DNA of 64,000 nucleotides, taken from assembly GCA_049841155.1 (NCBI GenBank), contig JASGHI010000003.1:868001-932000 (forward strand), read 5' to 3'. Positions 7,903 to 16,593 of the stretch are shown one piece after another. Each line of letters opens with the position of its first letter. Positions within the stretch are counted from its first letter, which is position 1. Under the pieces are notes generated by a model. It worked only from the letters and a program-made list of their open reading frames with translations. It did not search any database and was not told the origin of the DNA. Made by a program: the position numbers and the translations under genes. This stretch comes from ZC4RG30 sp049841155. Its GTDB lineage: Bacteria; Pseudomonadota; Gammaproteobacteria; Steroidobacterales; Steroidobacteraceae.

Positions 7903-9489
7903 TTAGCTCCGCAACGTATCCTCTTGTCGCAATTCGCGGACTTTCGCCAGCGACACCGCAAGCGATGCGCTTTGCGCAGGCCCCTGCCCTGCCACCAGCG
8001 GCGCGATCGACTCCGCCAGCTTCTTGCCCAGCTCCACGCCCCATTGATCGAAGGCGTTGATGCCCCATACCACGCTCTGCGTGAACACCTTGTGCTCATA
8101 CAGTGCAATGAGTCGGCCTAGCGCCGCAGGGTCCAGCTTGCGGAACAGCACCAGGCTGCTCGGCCGGTTGCCCTCATGCACTTTCTGCGGCAATGGCGAT
8201 GCCTGCCCGAAGGCAAAGGCCTCGGCCTGCGCAAGGCAGTTGGCGATGGCGAGATCCTGCGCGTTCTGGTCGCCGCAGGAAGAGATCGCCGGCAGCAGGA
8301 AATCCAGCGCCGCGCGCAATGTGCCCTGATGCAACATCTGGAAAAAGGAGTGCTGGGCATTGTTGCCGGGCTCGCCCCAGATCACCGGCGCAGTCGCACA
8401 GGCAACGGCGGTGCCGTCGCGGCGCACGGACTTGCCATTGCTCTCCATCTCCAGCTGCTGCAGATAGGCCGGGAAGCGCCCCAGACGGTCGTCATAGGGC
8501 AGTACGGCAAGCGTGGGCAGCTTCAGGAAATTGATGTTCCACACGCCGATCAGGCCCATCAGCGCGGGCAGGTTCTGTGCCCACGCCGCGCTGCGGAAGT
8601 GCTCATCCACCTGCGCCCCGCCGGCGAGCAGCTCCCGGAAATGCGCTGGCCCCACGGCGATGGCCAGCGACACGCCGATGGACGACCACAGCGAATAACG
8701 GCCACCCACCCAGTCCCACATCATGAACCGGTGCTCGGGGTGCACACCAAAAGCGTCCATCGCCGCGGCATTCACGGACACGGCGGCGAAATGGGGCGGA
8801 ACCGCTGCCTCTCCGAGCTGCGCCTGCAGCCAGCGGCGCGCAGTCTCGGCGTTGGTGCGCGTCTCGAGCGTAGTGAAAGTCTTGGAGCAGATGATGAACA
8901 GAGTGCGCCGCGGATCGGCCACGGCGAGCACGTCGGCCAGCCGGCAGCCATCGACGTTGGAAACGAAATCGATATAGGGACCACCCGCGGCAAACTGGTG
9001 CAGTGCCTGTACCGCCATCGCCGGTCCCAGATCCGAGCCGCCGATGCCGATGTTCACCACGCGCTCGAAGGGTTCGCCAGTGCTGCCGCGGATGCGGCCG
9101 CTGCGCACGCCTTCGGCGAAGTCCAGCATGCGCTGGCGCTCGTTGCCCACCTCCTTGGCGAACGGCGCGCCCTGCCGCCGCAGGGCGGTATGCAGCACGG
9201 CGCGGTTCTCGGTGTTGTTGATCAGCTCGCCACGGTACATTGACTCGATGCGCTCGCGCAGCTTCACCTCATCGGCCAGCCGGCACAGCAAGTCGAATGC
9301 CGCATGATCGAGGCGCTGGCGCGTGAAATCCAGCACCAGCCCCGCGCCCTCGACGATGAACCGCCCCGCCCGCTCGGCATCCGCGCTCCACAGATCCGCA
9401 ATCGAGGTACCTGCCAGCGACTCCGCTGCAACACCGAGGGCACGCCAGGCAGGAACCGAAGGACCGTCGATCCACGAAGAGGTGCTCAT
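7903..9489 (-). CDS. pgi: glucose-6-phosphate isomerase
   Basis: Interconverts glucose 6-phosphate and fructose 6-phosphate in the cytoplasm, feeding both glycolysis and nucleotide-sugar synthesis. Both family signatures are present: DWVGGRYSLWSSIG in the middle and GINAFDQWGVELGKKL near the C-terminus, with the catalytic lysine at the end of the latter. IGIGGSDLGPAMA is the phosphate-binding loop. The ATG at 9489 has GAGGGG just upstream and gives 528 residues, close to the usual 545. It sits eight bases after the aminotransferase gene and 14 bases before the VapBC operator, so it is part of the polysaccharide transcription unit and probably supplies fructose 6-phosphate for UDP-GlcNAc. Confidence 0.95.
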   Translation of the reverse strand: MSTSSWIDGPSVPAWRALGVAAESLAGTSIADLWSADAERAGRFIVEGAGLVLDFTRQRLDHAAFDLLCRLADEVKLRERIESMYRGELINNTENRAVLHTALRRQGAPFAKEVGNERQRMLDFAEGVRSGRIRGSTGEPFERVVNIGIGGSDLGPAMAVQALHQFAAGGPYIDFVSNVDGCRLADVLAVADPRRTLFIICSKTFTTLETRTNAETARRWLQAQLGEAAVPPHFAAVSVNAAAMDAFGVHPEHRFMMWDWVGGRYSLWSSIGVSLAIAVGPAHFRELLAGGAQVDEHFRSAAWAQNLPALMGLIGVWNINFLKLPTLAVLPYDDRLGRFPAYLQQLEMESNGKSVRRDGTAVACATAPVIWGEPGNNAQHSFFQMLHQGTLRAALDFLLPAISSCGDQNAQDLAIANCLAQAEAFAFGQASPLPQKVHEGNRPSSLVLFRKLDPAALGRLIALYEHKVFTQSVVWGINAFDQWGVELGKKLAESIAPLVAGQGPAQSASLAVSLAKVRELRQEDTLRS

Positions 9490-9497
9490 ATTGCCCC

Positions 9498-10667
9498 TCA
9501 ATGAGTGCGGTAGAACGCGGCGATGCAATCCACGACGTACTGCAGCTGCGCCGTCGTGAGCTCGGGATAGATGGGTAGCGCCAGCGTTTCGGCTGCCGCC
9601 CGTTCGGATTCGGGCAACTGTCCCGTCCTGTAACCCAGGTACGCAAAGCACTGCTGCTGGTGCAGCGGCACCGGGTAGTACACCTCCGTACCCACGCCAG
9701 CCTCCGCCAGGTGCTTGCGCAGTGCATCGCGTTGCTGCGCGCGGATCACGTACTGGTTGTAGATGTGCCGCACGCCCGGGCCCGCGGCCGGCGTGATCAC
9801 CTTGCCGCCGAGCTGCGCGTCGGCAAACGCGCCATCGTAGTACTTCGCGTTGCGCTGACGTCCCGCAGTCCACTGGTCCAGCGCCTTGAGCTTCACGTTG
9901 AGCACCGCGGCCTGGATCTCGTCGATGCGGAAATTGCCGCCGACATAGGCGTGGTAGTACTTGGGCTCCATGCCATGCACGCGCAGGATGGCCATGCGCT
10001 GGGCCAGCGCGGCATCGTTGGCGACGCAGGCACCGGCATCGCCGAAAGCACCGAGGTTCTTGGTGGGGAAAAACGACAGACAGCCCACCTCGCCAAAACT
10101 GCAGGCGCGCTTGCCCGCAGCATCGGCCGCACCGATGGCCTGGGCGGCATCCTCAATGACCTTGAGCCCGAACTCACGCGCCAGCGGCATCAGCGCCGCC
10201 ATGTCGGCGAGCTGTCCGTACAGATGCACCGGCATCAGCGCCTTCACGCGTCCGCCGGTGGTCTTGTTCACCAGCTCCGTGCCGCGCCGCTCGCACTGTT
10301 CGCGCAGGAACTTCCCGACCAACGCCGGCGAAAGATTGAAGCTCACCGGATCGATGTCCAGATACACCGGCCGCGCTCCGGCACGGGCGATGGTGCCGCC
10401 GGTGGCAAAGAAGGTGTAGGAGCTGGTGATCACCTCGTCCCCGGCGCCGATGTCCAGGGCCATCAGCGCCAGCAGCAGCGCATCCGTACCCGAAGACACT
10501 CCGATGCCATGGGCGCACTGGCTGTAGGCGGCAACACCCGCTTCCAGTTCCTTGATCGCCGGCCCGAGGATGAAATGCTGGCTTTCGCAGACGCGGGCGA
10601 TGGCCGCATCGATGTCGCCTTTCAGCGACTGATACTGGGGCTTGAGATCTAGCAGCGGGACTTTCAT
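9498..10667 (-). CDS. DegT/DnrJ/EryC1/StrS-family sugar aminotransferase (WbpE-like)
   Basis: A 389-residue PLP enzyme expected to transaminate a keto group on a nucleotide sugar using glutamate. The PLP lysine is Lys203 in SFFPTKNLGAFGD; VSSGTDALLLAL binds cofactor phosphate and VIEDAAQAIGA holds the aspartate that contacts the pyridine ring. The N-terminus (VPLLDLKPQYQ) and the C-terminal YYPVPLHQQ are typical of the WbpE group, which makes the 3-amino uronic acid in the diacetamido-mannuronate pathway. With the dehydrogenase at 164-1459 and the Gfo/Idh fragment this would give three steps of that pathway. The substrate is inferred from these neighbours. It is followed closely by pgi. Confidence 0.85.
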   Translation of the reverse strand: MKVPLLDLKPQYQSLKGDIDAAIARVCESQHFILGPAIKELEAGVAAYSQCAHGIGVSSGTDALLLALMALDIGAGDEVITSSYTFFATGGTIARAGARPVYLDIDPVSFNLSPALVGKFLREQCERRGTELVNKTTGGRVKALMPVHLYGQLADMAALMPLAREFGLKVIEDAAQAIGAADAAGKRACSFGEVGCLSFFPTKNLGAFGDAGACVANDAALAQRMAILRVHGMEPKYYHAYVGGNFRIDEIQAAVLNVKLKALDQWTAGRQRNAKYYDGAFADAQLGGKVITPAAGPGVRHIYNQYVIRAQQRDALRKHLAEAGVGTEVYYPVPLHQQQCFAYLGYRTGQLPESERAAAETLALPIYPELTTAQLQYVVDCIAAFYRTH

Positions 10668-10726
10668 CCCGCGATTCTAGCCAAGACCGGAGCCGGGAGT
10701 ACTGCCAGCCAATCCCCGCATTGCAG

Positions 10727-11446
10727 CTACGCCGTCCAGATCGCCTTGCCCCCGCTCGCCTTGCGGATCACTTCCATGAAGGCATCGTGGGCCGCCACCT
10801 CCTCCGCGGAGGCCGCGACCACCGCCAACGGCGCCGCCGGCCGGGAGGCGGCCGCCTGGGCACCGCCGCTGGCGAACCCGGCCGCGCGCACGGCCTCATC
10901 CAGCGCCAGCGAATTCTGGCCGCCCGTCATCGCCAGATACACATCGGCGAGGATGCGCGCGTCGAGCAGCGCGCCGTGCAGCTGGCGGTGTGAATTGTCG
11001 ATGGAATAGCGCTTGCACAGCGCATCGAGGCCGTTGCGCTGCCCCGGATGCAGCTCGCGCGCCAGGGCCAGCGTATCGAGCACGCCGCAGCGGCTGCGGA
11101 TCGAGAAAGCCTCCTTGCCGGAGATCCTTGCCCAGCGCTTGATTTCCATGTCGATGAAGCCGACGTCGAAGGGCGCGTTGTGGATCACCAGCTCCGCGCC
11201 GTCGACGAAGGCCAGGAACTCCTCGGCGACCTGCTCGAAGCGCGGCTTGCCAGCGAGCTTCTCGAGGGTGATGCCATGCACGGCCGCCGCGCCAGCATCG
11301 ATGTCGCGGTCGGGGTGGATGTAGTGGTGCAGATGCCGGCCGGTGGCGCGCCGGTTAACCACCTCGACGCAGCCGATCTCGATGATGCGGTGGCCGCGCT
11401 CGGCTTCGAGGCCGGTGGTTTCGGTATCCAGGACGATCTGTCTCAT
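10727..11446 (-). CDS. dnaQ: DNA polymerase III epsilon subunit (3'-5' proofreading exonuclease)
   Basis: Proofreading exonuclease of the replicase core. The DEDDh motifs are all visible: Asp7 and Glu9 in IVLDTETTG, the aspartate in HNAPFDVGFID, and the His/Asp pair in HGALLDARILADVY. At 239 residues it matches the family; the C-terminal tail after about residue 185 would bind the alpha subunit. ATG 11446 opens directly into the first motif (MRQIVLDTETTG), so the longer upstream frame is not used. It lies 10 bases downstream of rnhA, the common gammaproteobacterial pairing. Confidence 0.95.
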   Translation of the reverse strand: MRQIVLDTETTGLEAERGHRIIEIGCVEVVNRRATGRHLHHYIHPDRDIDAGAAAVHGITLEKLAGKPRFEQVAEEFLAFVDGAELVIHNAPFDVGFIDMEIKRWARISGKEAFSIRSRCGVLDTLALARELHPGQRNGLDALCKRYSIDNSHRQLHGALLDARILADVYLAMTGGQNSLALDEAVRAAGFASGGAQAAASRPAAPLAVVAASAEEVAAHDAFMEVIRKASGGKAIWTA

Positions 11447-11456
11447 GGACGCAATT

Positions 11457-11909
11457 CTAGTCCAGCAGACCGCGTCCCAGCAGACGGTCGATCGCCGCAT
11501 TGGCCAGCGCATCGACGCGCTCATTGCCTTCGTTGCCGGCATGCCCCTTTACCCAGCGCCACCGCACCGCATGCGGCGCCGCAGCGGCATCGAGGGCCTG
11601 CCACAGATCGATGTTCTTTACCGGCTTGCGGTCGGCGGTCTTCCAGCCGCGCTGCTTCCATTGCGGCAGCCACTCCTGGATGCCGGTACAGACGTATTTC
11701 GAATCGGTATAGAGCGTGGCGCTGACGGGCCGGCGCAGGGCGCGCAGCGCCTCGATGGCGGCCATGAGCTCCATGCGGTTGTTGGTGGTGTCGGCCTCGG
11801 CGCCGGAGAGCTCGCGGTGGGTATCGCCCGCGATGAGCAATGCGCCCCAGCCCCCCGGCCCGGGATTGCCGCGGCAGGCGCCGTCGGTATAGATCGTCAC
11901 GTCGGTCAA
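11457..11909 (-). CDS. rnhA: ribonuclease HI
   Basis: Degrades the RNA strand of RNA-DNA hybrids. The protein opens TDVTIYTDGACRGNPGPGGW and has the four catalytic acids at Asp9, Glu47 (NRMELMAAIEAL), Asp69 (LYTDSKYV) and Asp133 (NERVDALA), plus His123 in VKGHAGNEGN. The start is taken as TTG 11909, which has GGAG seven bases upstream and gives 150 residues, the normal size; no ATG lies close. It follows the methyltransferase by 20 bases and precedes dnaQ by 10. Confidence 0.94.
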   Translation of the reverse strand: MTDVTIYTDGACRGNPGPGGWGALLIAGDTHRELSGAEADTTNNRMELMAAIEALRALRRPVSATLYTDSKYVCTGIQEWLPQWKQRGWKTADRKPVKNIDLWQALDAAAAPHAVRWRWVKGHAGNEGNERVDALANAAIDRLLGRGLLD

Positions 11910-11929
11910 ACAGGCACTCCGCGGTTGTG

Positions 11930-12706
11930 TCACGGTCGGTTGCGCGTGGTCGGCGCCGGCGTTGCGCCGATCACCGGCCGCCGCTCGCGCAGGAAGCGCA
12001 GCCGCAGCGGCGTCATGCGGTAAACATGCTTGCGGGCCCGCAGCAACCAGGCTGCCGCGGGCATGGGGTTGAAGAGGCCGCGCCGCAGGATGCACCGACT
12101 AGCTTCGGGGTGCGCATTCCACGGACGGCTGTACAGATAGCTTTTCTGCGTGACGACTTCGTAGCCCAGCAGCCGCAGCCAGTCCTGCACGCGGCGCGGA
12201 CTGAGCATCTGCCGCAGCCCCGCCGGATAGCCCTCGCGGGAGGCCGCCGAGCGTAGCCCCCACAGGCTCGCGGGCCTGAAGCCCAGCACGATGAGCTGCC
12301 CCTCGCCGGTGAGCACGCGGTCGGCCTCGCGCACGATGGCCTGGGGGTCGTCGGCGAATTCCAGCGTGTGGGGCAGCACGACCGCATCCACGGTGGCGGT
12401 CTGGATGGGCAGCTGGTCCAGGCGCGCGATGATGTCCGGAGCGCCCTCGCTCCCCTCGGCAATGATGCTCTGGCGCCGCGTGCGGCTGGCGGAGAGCAGC
12501 TCGCGCGACATGCCCCAGCCGCCCAGCTGCAGCAGCTCCAGGCCGAAGACCTCGTCGAGCAGGCCGCGCAGCAGTTGGGCCTCGCCCTCCAGCAGCTGCC
12601 GCCCCAGCGGCGAGGAAAGCCACCTGGCCCGCTTCCCGGCCTCCCGGGGCTTGTGGAAAAGACTTGGCAATTCTGTGACCGTGCCGGTTAAATACCGCCC
12701 GGTCAA
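11930..12706 (-). CDS. class I SAM-dependent methyltransferase of the rnhA-dnaQ neighbourhood
   Basis: A 258-residue soluble protein with features of the methyltransferase usually found beside rnhA in gammaproteobacteria. VVLPHTLEFADDPQAIVREADRVL corresponds to the late part of the Rossmann-like SAM fold, and LIVLGFRPASLWGLR to the following strand and loop. The glycine-rich SAM motif is degenerate (LGGWG at about 42-46), so catalytic activity is not certain. The only start before residue 80 that is open in this frame is TTG 12706, right after a stop, without a clear ribosome site; the true start may be slightly further in. It is divergent from mltD. The substrate is unknown. Confidence 0.75.
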   Translation of the reverse strand: MTGRYLTGTVTELPSLFHKPREAGKRARWLSSPLGRQLLEGEAQLLRGLLDEVFGLELLQLGGWGMSRELLSASRTRRQSIIAEGSEGAPDIIARLDQLPIQTATVDAVVLPHTLEFADDPQAIVREADRVLTGEGQLIVLGFRPASLWGLRSAASREGYPAGLRQMLSPRRVQDWLRLLGYEVVTQKSYLYSRPWNAHPEASRCILRRGLFNPMPAAAWLLRARKHVYRMTPLRLRFLRERRPVIGATPAPTTRNRP

Positions 12707-12781
12707 ATCTTAGGCTGGCTGGGACGCGGACTGCCATCCGCAATTGGGGAATCCGGAACGGGTACGCAACCCCGGGGGTGA

Positions 12782-14434
12782 GTGTTGAGGCGATCGAAAG
12801 CAGGAGCCTGCGCCGGGCTCGCCTTGGGTCTTAGTACCCTGCTGGGGGGCTGCGCAGCCCTCCCGGGCACCAGCGCACGTACCGCAGACACCGGCGCCGC
12901 CTCGACGCCACCGGCCGCCGGCGCCCCAGCCTCCGCGGTCATCCCGACACCGGTCCCGGTCAATGTCCCTGCCAACAACCCCCTGTTGAACCCCCTGTCC
13001 TTCGACCTGAGCTCGGGCCTCGGCCTCACCGACGTCCCGATCGTCACCCGCGACATCTTCGACCGGATCCGCGCCGGCCTCGCCATCTCGGGGGTACGCA
13101 ACCCGCGCATCGACAGCGAAGCTAAGTGGTATGCCAGCAACCCTGAATTCATCGAGCGCACCTTCACGCGTGCCGCCCCCTACCTGCAGTACATCGTCGA
13201 GCAGGTGGAAGCGCGCGGCATGCCCATGGAGATCGCGCTGCTGCCGGTGATCGAGAGCGCTTTCGAGCCCTACGCCTATTCGCGCGCGCGGGCCGCAGGG
13301 CTGTGGCAGTTCATTCCGGCCACGGGCAGCCGCTTCGAGCTCAAGCAGGACTGGTGGTACGACGGGCGGCGCGACCTGGTGGCCGCCACCCAGGCCGCGC
13401 TCGACTACCTGCAATACCTGCACGACATGTTCGACGGCGACTGGCTGCTCGCCATCGGCGCCTACAACTGCGGCGAGGGCAATGTGAGCCGCGCCATCCG
13501 CAGCAACCGGGCGGCGGGGCGCAAGACCGATTTCTTCAGCCTGCGCCTGCCTGCCGAGACGCGTGGCTACGTGCCGCGGCTGCTCGCCATGTCGCGCCTG
13601 GTAGCGAATCCGGAACAGTATGGCCTCGTGATCGAGGGCATTCCGGACCTGCCGTATTTCCGCCGTGTCGAGACCGGCGGCCAGATCAACATGGCCGTGG
13701 CCGCGGAACTGGCGGGCATCACCACCGAAGAGATGTACGTGCTGAATCCGGCGCATCACCGCTGGGCCACGGACCCCAGCGGCCCGCATTTCCTGCTGGT
13801 TCCGGAGGACGCGGCCGACACCTTCACCGAGGGGTTGCTGCAGCTCACGCCGGACCAGCGCATGCGCGTGGAGCGCTACACCGTGCGCGAGGGCGACACG
13901 GTGAATTCCGTCGCCAGCCGCTTCGGCACCACGGCCCAGCATCTGCGCGAGCTCAACGGGCTCAACAATGCCAATGCCCTGCAGGCCGGCAGCGAGCTGC
14001 GCGTGCCTTCTTCGGTGACGCAGCTGCCGGAGAAGGTGCTGCAGGCCGCAGCCCGCGTCGACCGGCGCCCGGCCGCCGGAGTGCGCGCCGTGCACGTAGT
14101 GCGCAAGGGCGAATCCATGTGGATCATCGCGCAGCGCCATGGCCTGACCGTGAACCAGCTCGCGCGCCTGAACCACCTGAGCCAGAGTGCCACGCTGCGG
14201 CCGGGCCAGCGCCTGCGCCTGAGCGGCGGCACGGCCGCCGACACGGCGCAATCCGCGGTGATCGCCGGTGACGGCAAGCAGGTCACCTATGTCGTCCGGC
14301 GTGGCGACACGCTGTCGCAGATCGCAAGGGCGCTGAAGGTCTCGGTGGCCAGCCTGCGCTCGTGGAACGGTCTTGCAGGCGATGCGCTGCAGCCGGGCCA
14401 GCGGCTGGTGGCCTACGTGGCGCCCAGCAGCTGA
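12782..14434 (+). CDS. mltD: membrane-bound lytic murein transglycosylase D with three LysM repeats
   Basis: Cleaves peptidoglycan glycan strands with formation of 1,6-anhydro ends. A lipoprotein signal ends at LLGGC (Cys24), so the protein is anchored to a membrane. The transglycosylase domain has the catalytic Glu158 in LLPVIESAF, followed by AAGLWQFIPATG and AIGAYNCGEGNV. Three LysM domains follow at about 362-408, 437-482 and 500-546, each starting with a V.R.G(D/E) core (YTVREGDT, HVVRKGES, YVVRRGDT). At 550 residues it is somewhat longer than E. coli MltD (about 450) because of the extra LysM. The start is GTG 12782, preceded by a run of Gs. Confidence 0.92.
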   Translation: MLRRSKAGACAGLALGLSTLLGGCAALPGTSARTADTGAASTPPAAGAPASAVIPTPVPVNVPANNPLLNPLSFDLSSGLGLTDVPIVTRDIFDRIRAGLAISGVRNPRIDSEAKWYASNPEFIERTFTRAAPYLQYIVEQVEARGMPMEIALLPVIESAFEPYAYSRARAAGLWQFIPATGSRFELKQDWWYDGRRDLVAATQAALDYLQYLHDMFDGDWLLAIGAYNCGEGNVSRAIRSNRAAGRKTDFFSLRLPAETRGYVPRLLAMSRLVANPEQYGLVIEGIPDLPYFRRVETGGQINMAVAAELAGITTEEMYVLNPAHHRWATDPSGPHFLLVPEDAADTFTEGLLQLTPDQRMRVERYTVREGDTVNSVASRFGTTAQHLRELNGLNNANALQAGSELRVPSSVTQLPEKVLQAAARVDRRPAAGVRAVHVVRKGESMWIIAQRHGLTVNQLARLNHLSQSATLRPGQRLRLSGGTAADTAQSAVIAGDGKQVTYVVRRGDTLSQIARALKVSVASLRSWNGLAGDALQPGQRLVAYVAPSS

Positions 14435-14460
14435 AGCCTGCCCGCGCCGCAGGGTATGAT
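14431..14460 (+). promoter_or_regulatory. candidate fabI promoter
   Basis: TATGAT at 14455-14460 matches the -10 consensus at five of six positions; CTGAAG at 14431-14436, 18 bases upstream, is a weak -35. Transcription would start near 14467, leaving a leader of about 40 bases that contains the AGGGG ribosome site of fabI. Confidence 0.4.
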
Positions 14461-14505
14461 GCGGCCCCGGCCGCGTCCCGGCGCAGACATCATTCAGGGG
14501 AACCC

Positions 14506-15291
14506 ATGAGCATTCTGGCAGGCAAGCGCGCACTGATCGTCGGTGTGGCCACTGACCGTTCCATCGCCTGGGGCATCGCGCAGGCGATGCATGCCCATGG
14601 CGCGGAACTGGCCTTCACCTACGGCAATGAGCGCTTCAAGGAACGCGTGGCTCCGCTGGCCGAATCGCTGGGATCGAAGATCGTGCTGCCGCTGGACGTG
14701 ACGGTCGATTCGCAGATCGAGGCGGTGTTCGCTGCGCTGCGGCAGCAGTGGGGGTCGCTGGACATCCTCGTGCACGCCGTGGCCTATGCACCGGCCGAGG
14801 CGCTCGCCGGAGACTTCGTAACGGCCACCACGCGCGAAAGCTTCGCCGTGGCCCACGATGTGTCGAGCTACAGCCTCACGGCGCTCACCCGCGCCGCCGC
14901 GCCGCTGATGGAAGGCCGCGACGCCGCAGTGATCACGCTGAGCTACCTGGGCGCCGTGCGCTCGGTGCCCTCCTACAACGTGATGGGGCTGGCCAAGGCC
15001 AGCCTGGAAGCCAATGTGCGCTTCCTCGCCGCAGACCTGGGGCCAAAGAAAATCCGCGTCAACGGCATCTCCGCGGGCCCCATCAAGACGCTGGCCGCAG
15101 CAGGGATTCCGGGTTTGCGCAAGATGCTGGGGCATGTGGCGCAGACGTCGCCGCTGCGCCGCAACGTGACCACCGAGGACGTGGGCAAGGCGGCGACCTT
15201 CCTGTGCTCCGAACTTGCCAGCGGCGTGACCGGCGAGATCCTGTACGTGGATGGTGGCTACAGCACGGTGGGCATGAGCTTCCCGGACTAG
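14506..15291 (+). CDS. fabI: enoyl-[acyl-carrier-protein] reductase (NADH), FabI type
   Basis: Catalyses the last reduction of each fatty-acid elongation cycle in the cytoplasm. The protein (261 residues) has the FabI cofactor segment GVATDRSIAWGIA, the catalytic residues Tyr147, Tyr157 and Lys164 (LSYLGAV and YNVMGLAK), and ISAGPIKTLAA beside the active site. Position 93 is alanine rather than the glycine of E. coli FabI; alanine is common in other FabI lineages, so this alone does not predict triclosan resistance. ATG 14506 has AGGGG five bases upstream. The gene end overlaps the convergent symporter gene by four bases. Confidence 0.95.
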   Translation: MSILAGKRALIVGVATDRSIAWGIAQAMHAHGAELAFTYGNERFKERVAPLAESLGSKIVLPLDVTVDSQIEAVFAALRQQWGSLDILVHAVAYAPAEALAGDFVTATTRESFAVAHDVSSYSLTALTRAAAPLMEGRDAAVITLSYLGAVRSVPSYNVMGLAKASLEANVRFLAADLGPKKIRVNGISAGPIKTLAAAGIPGLRKMLGHVAQTSPLRRNVTTEDVGKAATFLCSELASGVTGEILYVDGGYSTVGMSFPD

Positions 15292-16583
15292 GCACCGTCC
15301 TCGCCCGGGGCGAGGACGGCCTTCTCCCCCGTGAGGCGCGCGACGATGGTGGTGCCGACGGCATCGGCCAGCACATTCACGCCGGTGCGCAGCATGTCGA
15401 GCAGGCGGTCCAGCACCAGCAGCACACCCACCGCCTCCACCGGCAGCCCCACCGCCGCGAGAATCACCGTGATGCCGACCAGCGAGGCCGCCGGAATGCC
15501 GGCGATGCCCATGGAGGTCAGCAGCGCCAGCAGCACTACGACCAGCTGCGTGGGCAGGGACAGGTGCAGCCCGTAGGCCTGGGCGATGAACAGGGCCGCC
15601 GCGCACTCGTACAGTGCGCTGCCGGCGTGGTTCACTGAAGTCCCCAGTGGCAGCACGAAGCCGCTGACCCGCGCCGAGACGCCGGCGCGGCGCTGCAGGC
15701 AATCCAGCGTCAGCGGCATGGTGGCGGAGGACGAGGCCGTCGAGAAGGCGGTGAGCAGCGCGGGCGCCAGCGCCGGGAAGATGGCCCAGGGCCGCCGTAT
15801 GCCGGCAAGGCGCATCAGCAGGGGCAGCACGACCACGGCGTAGACGGCAAGGCTCGCCACCACGCACAGCGCAAACAGCAGCAGCGGCCGCGCCGCATCC
15901 AGCCCCGCCTCGGCCGCCACCTTCAGTGTGAGGCCGAAGACGCCGAGCGGAGTAAGCCGCATCACATACCCGGTCATGCGCATCATCACCTGGAATGTGG
16001 CCTGCCAGAAGTTCGCGAGCGTGTCGCGCAGCGGCGGCTCCAGTTGCGTGATGCAGTAGCCGAACAGCAGGCCGAAGAAGATCAGCCCGACGAGCCGCGT
16101 GCCGGCGGCGGCTTCGAACAGGTTGGCGGGAATCAGGCCCAGCAGCACGTCGCCGAGACTGCGGCCGGCCTGGCCCTGCACGCTCGCGGCCACTGCGCCG
16201 GAGTCCGTGTGCAGCGCGAGCAGCCGCCCTGCCGGTTCGCCGTCGATGATGCCGGGCGCAATGCCATTGACGAACAGCAGCGCCAGCACCACGGCCAGCA
16301 GTGTGGTCACGAGGTAATAACTGAAGGCGAGCCCGCCGAGCCGGCCCAGATCCCGCAGACCGCCCATGCCGGCCACGCCCGCGATGATCGAGGCGATCAC
16401 CAGCGGCACCACCAGCATCTTGAGCAGGTTCAGGAAGGCGGCGCCGAGAAAGCCGCCGAAGGCCACCAGCTGCAGGCCATCGAGCGGCCCGCCCGCCCTT
16501 GCCAGCCAGCCCAGCAACGCGCCGGCGGCCATGGCCCCGAGGATCAGGGCCATCGAGGCGGAGCGCTCTGTCACCTCCGCCAT
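15288..16583 (-). CDS. dicarboxylate/amino acid:cation symporter (DAACS family)
   Basis: A 431-residue inner-membrane transporter of the GltP/DctA type, with about eight membrane helices and two re-entrant loops. The serine-rich loop TASSSATMPLTL at about 280-295 and the helix VLPLGTSVNHAGSALYE are the substrate- and sodium-binding elements of the family, though the usual NMDGTA motif reads NHAGSA here. That change may alter the cation or substrate. Family substrates are glutamate, aspartate or C4-dicarboxylates driven by H+ or Na+. It is convergent with fabI and lies 10 bases downstream of ppiD on the same strand, so it may be read from the ppiD promoter. Confidence 0.85.
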   Translation of the reverse strand: MAEVTERSASMALILGAMAAGALLGWLARAGGPLDGLQLVAFGGFLGAAFLNLLKMLVVPLVIASIIAGVAGMGGLRDLGRLGGLAFSYYLVTTLLAVVLALLFVNGIAPGIIDGEPAGRLLALHTDSGAVAASVQGQAGRSLGDVLLGLIPANLFEAAAGTRLVGLIFFGLLFGYCITQLEPPLRDTLANFWQATFQVMMRMTGYVMRLTPLGVFGLTLKVAAEAGLDAARPLLLFALCVVASLAVYAVVVLPLLMRLAGIRRPWAIFPALAPALLTAFSTASSSATMPLTLDCLQRRAGVSARVSGFVLPLGTSVNHAGSALYECAAALFIAQAYGLHLSLPTQLVVVLLALLTSMGIAGIPAASLVGITVILAAVGLPVEAVGVLLVLDRLLDMLRTGVNVLADAVGTTIVARLTGEKAVLAPGEDGA

Positions 16584-16593
16584 GGCCGAAACA

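Noticed and set aside
8176..9243. A 355-codon frame antisense to pgi
   Set aside because: It has no domain features and is explained by the complement of the pgi reading frame.
12710..14533. A 607-codon frame antisense to mltD
   Set aside because: No recognisable features, and it covers the mltD gene with its intact catalytic and LysM motifs.
14782..14784. Alanine at FabI position 93 as a triclosan-resistance mark
   Set aside because: Glycine-93 substitutions matter in E. coli, but alanine is a normal residue in other FabI lineages, so no resistance claim is made.
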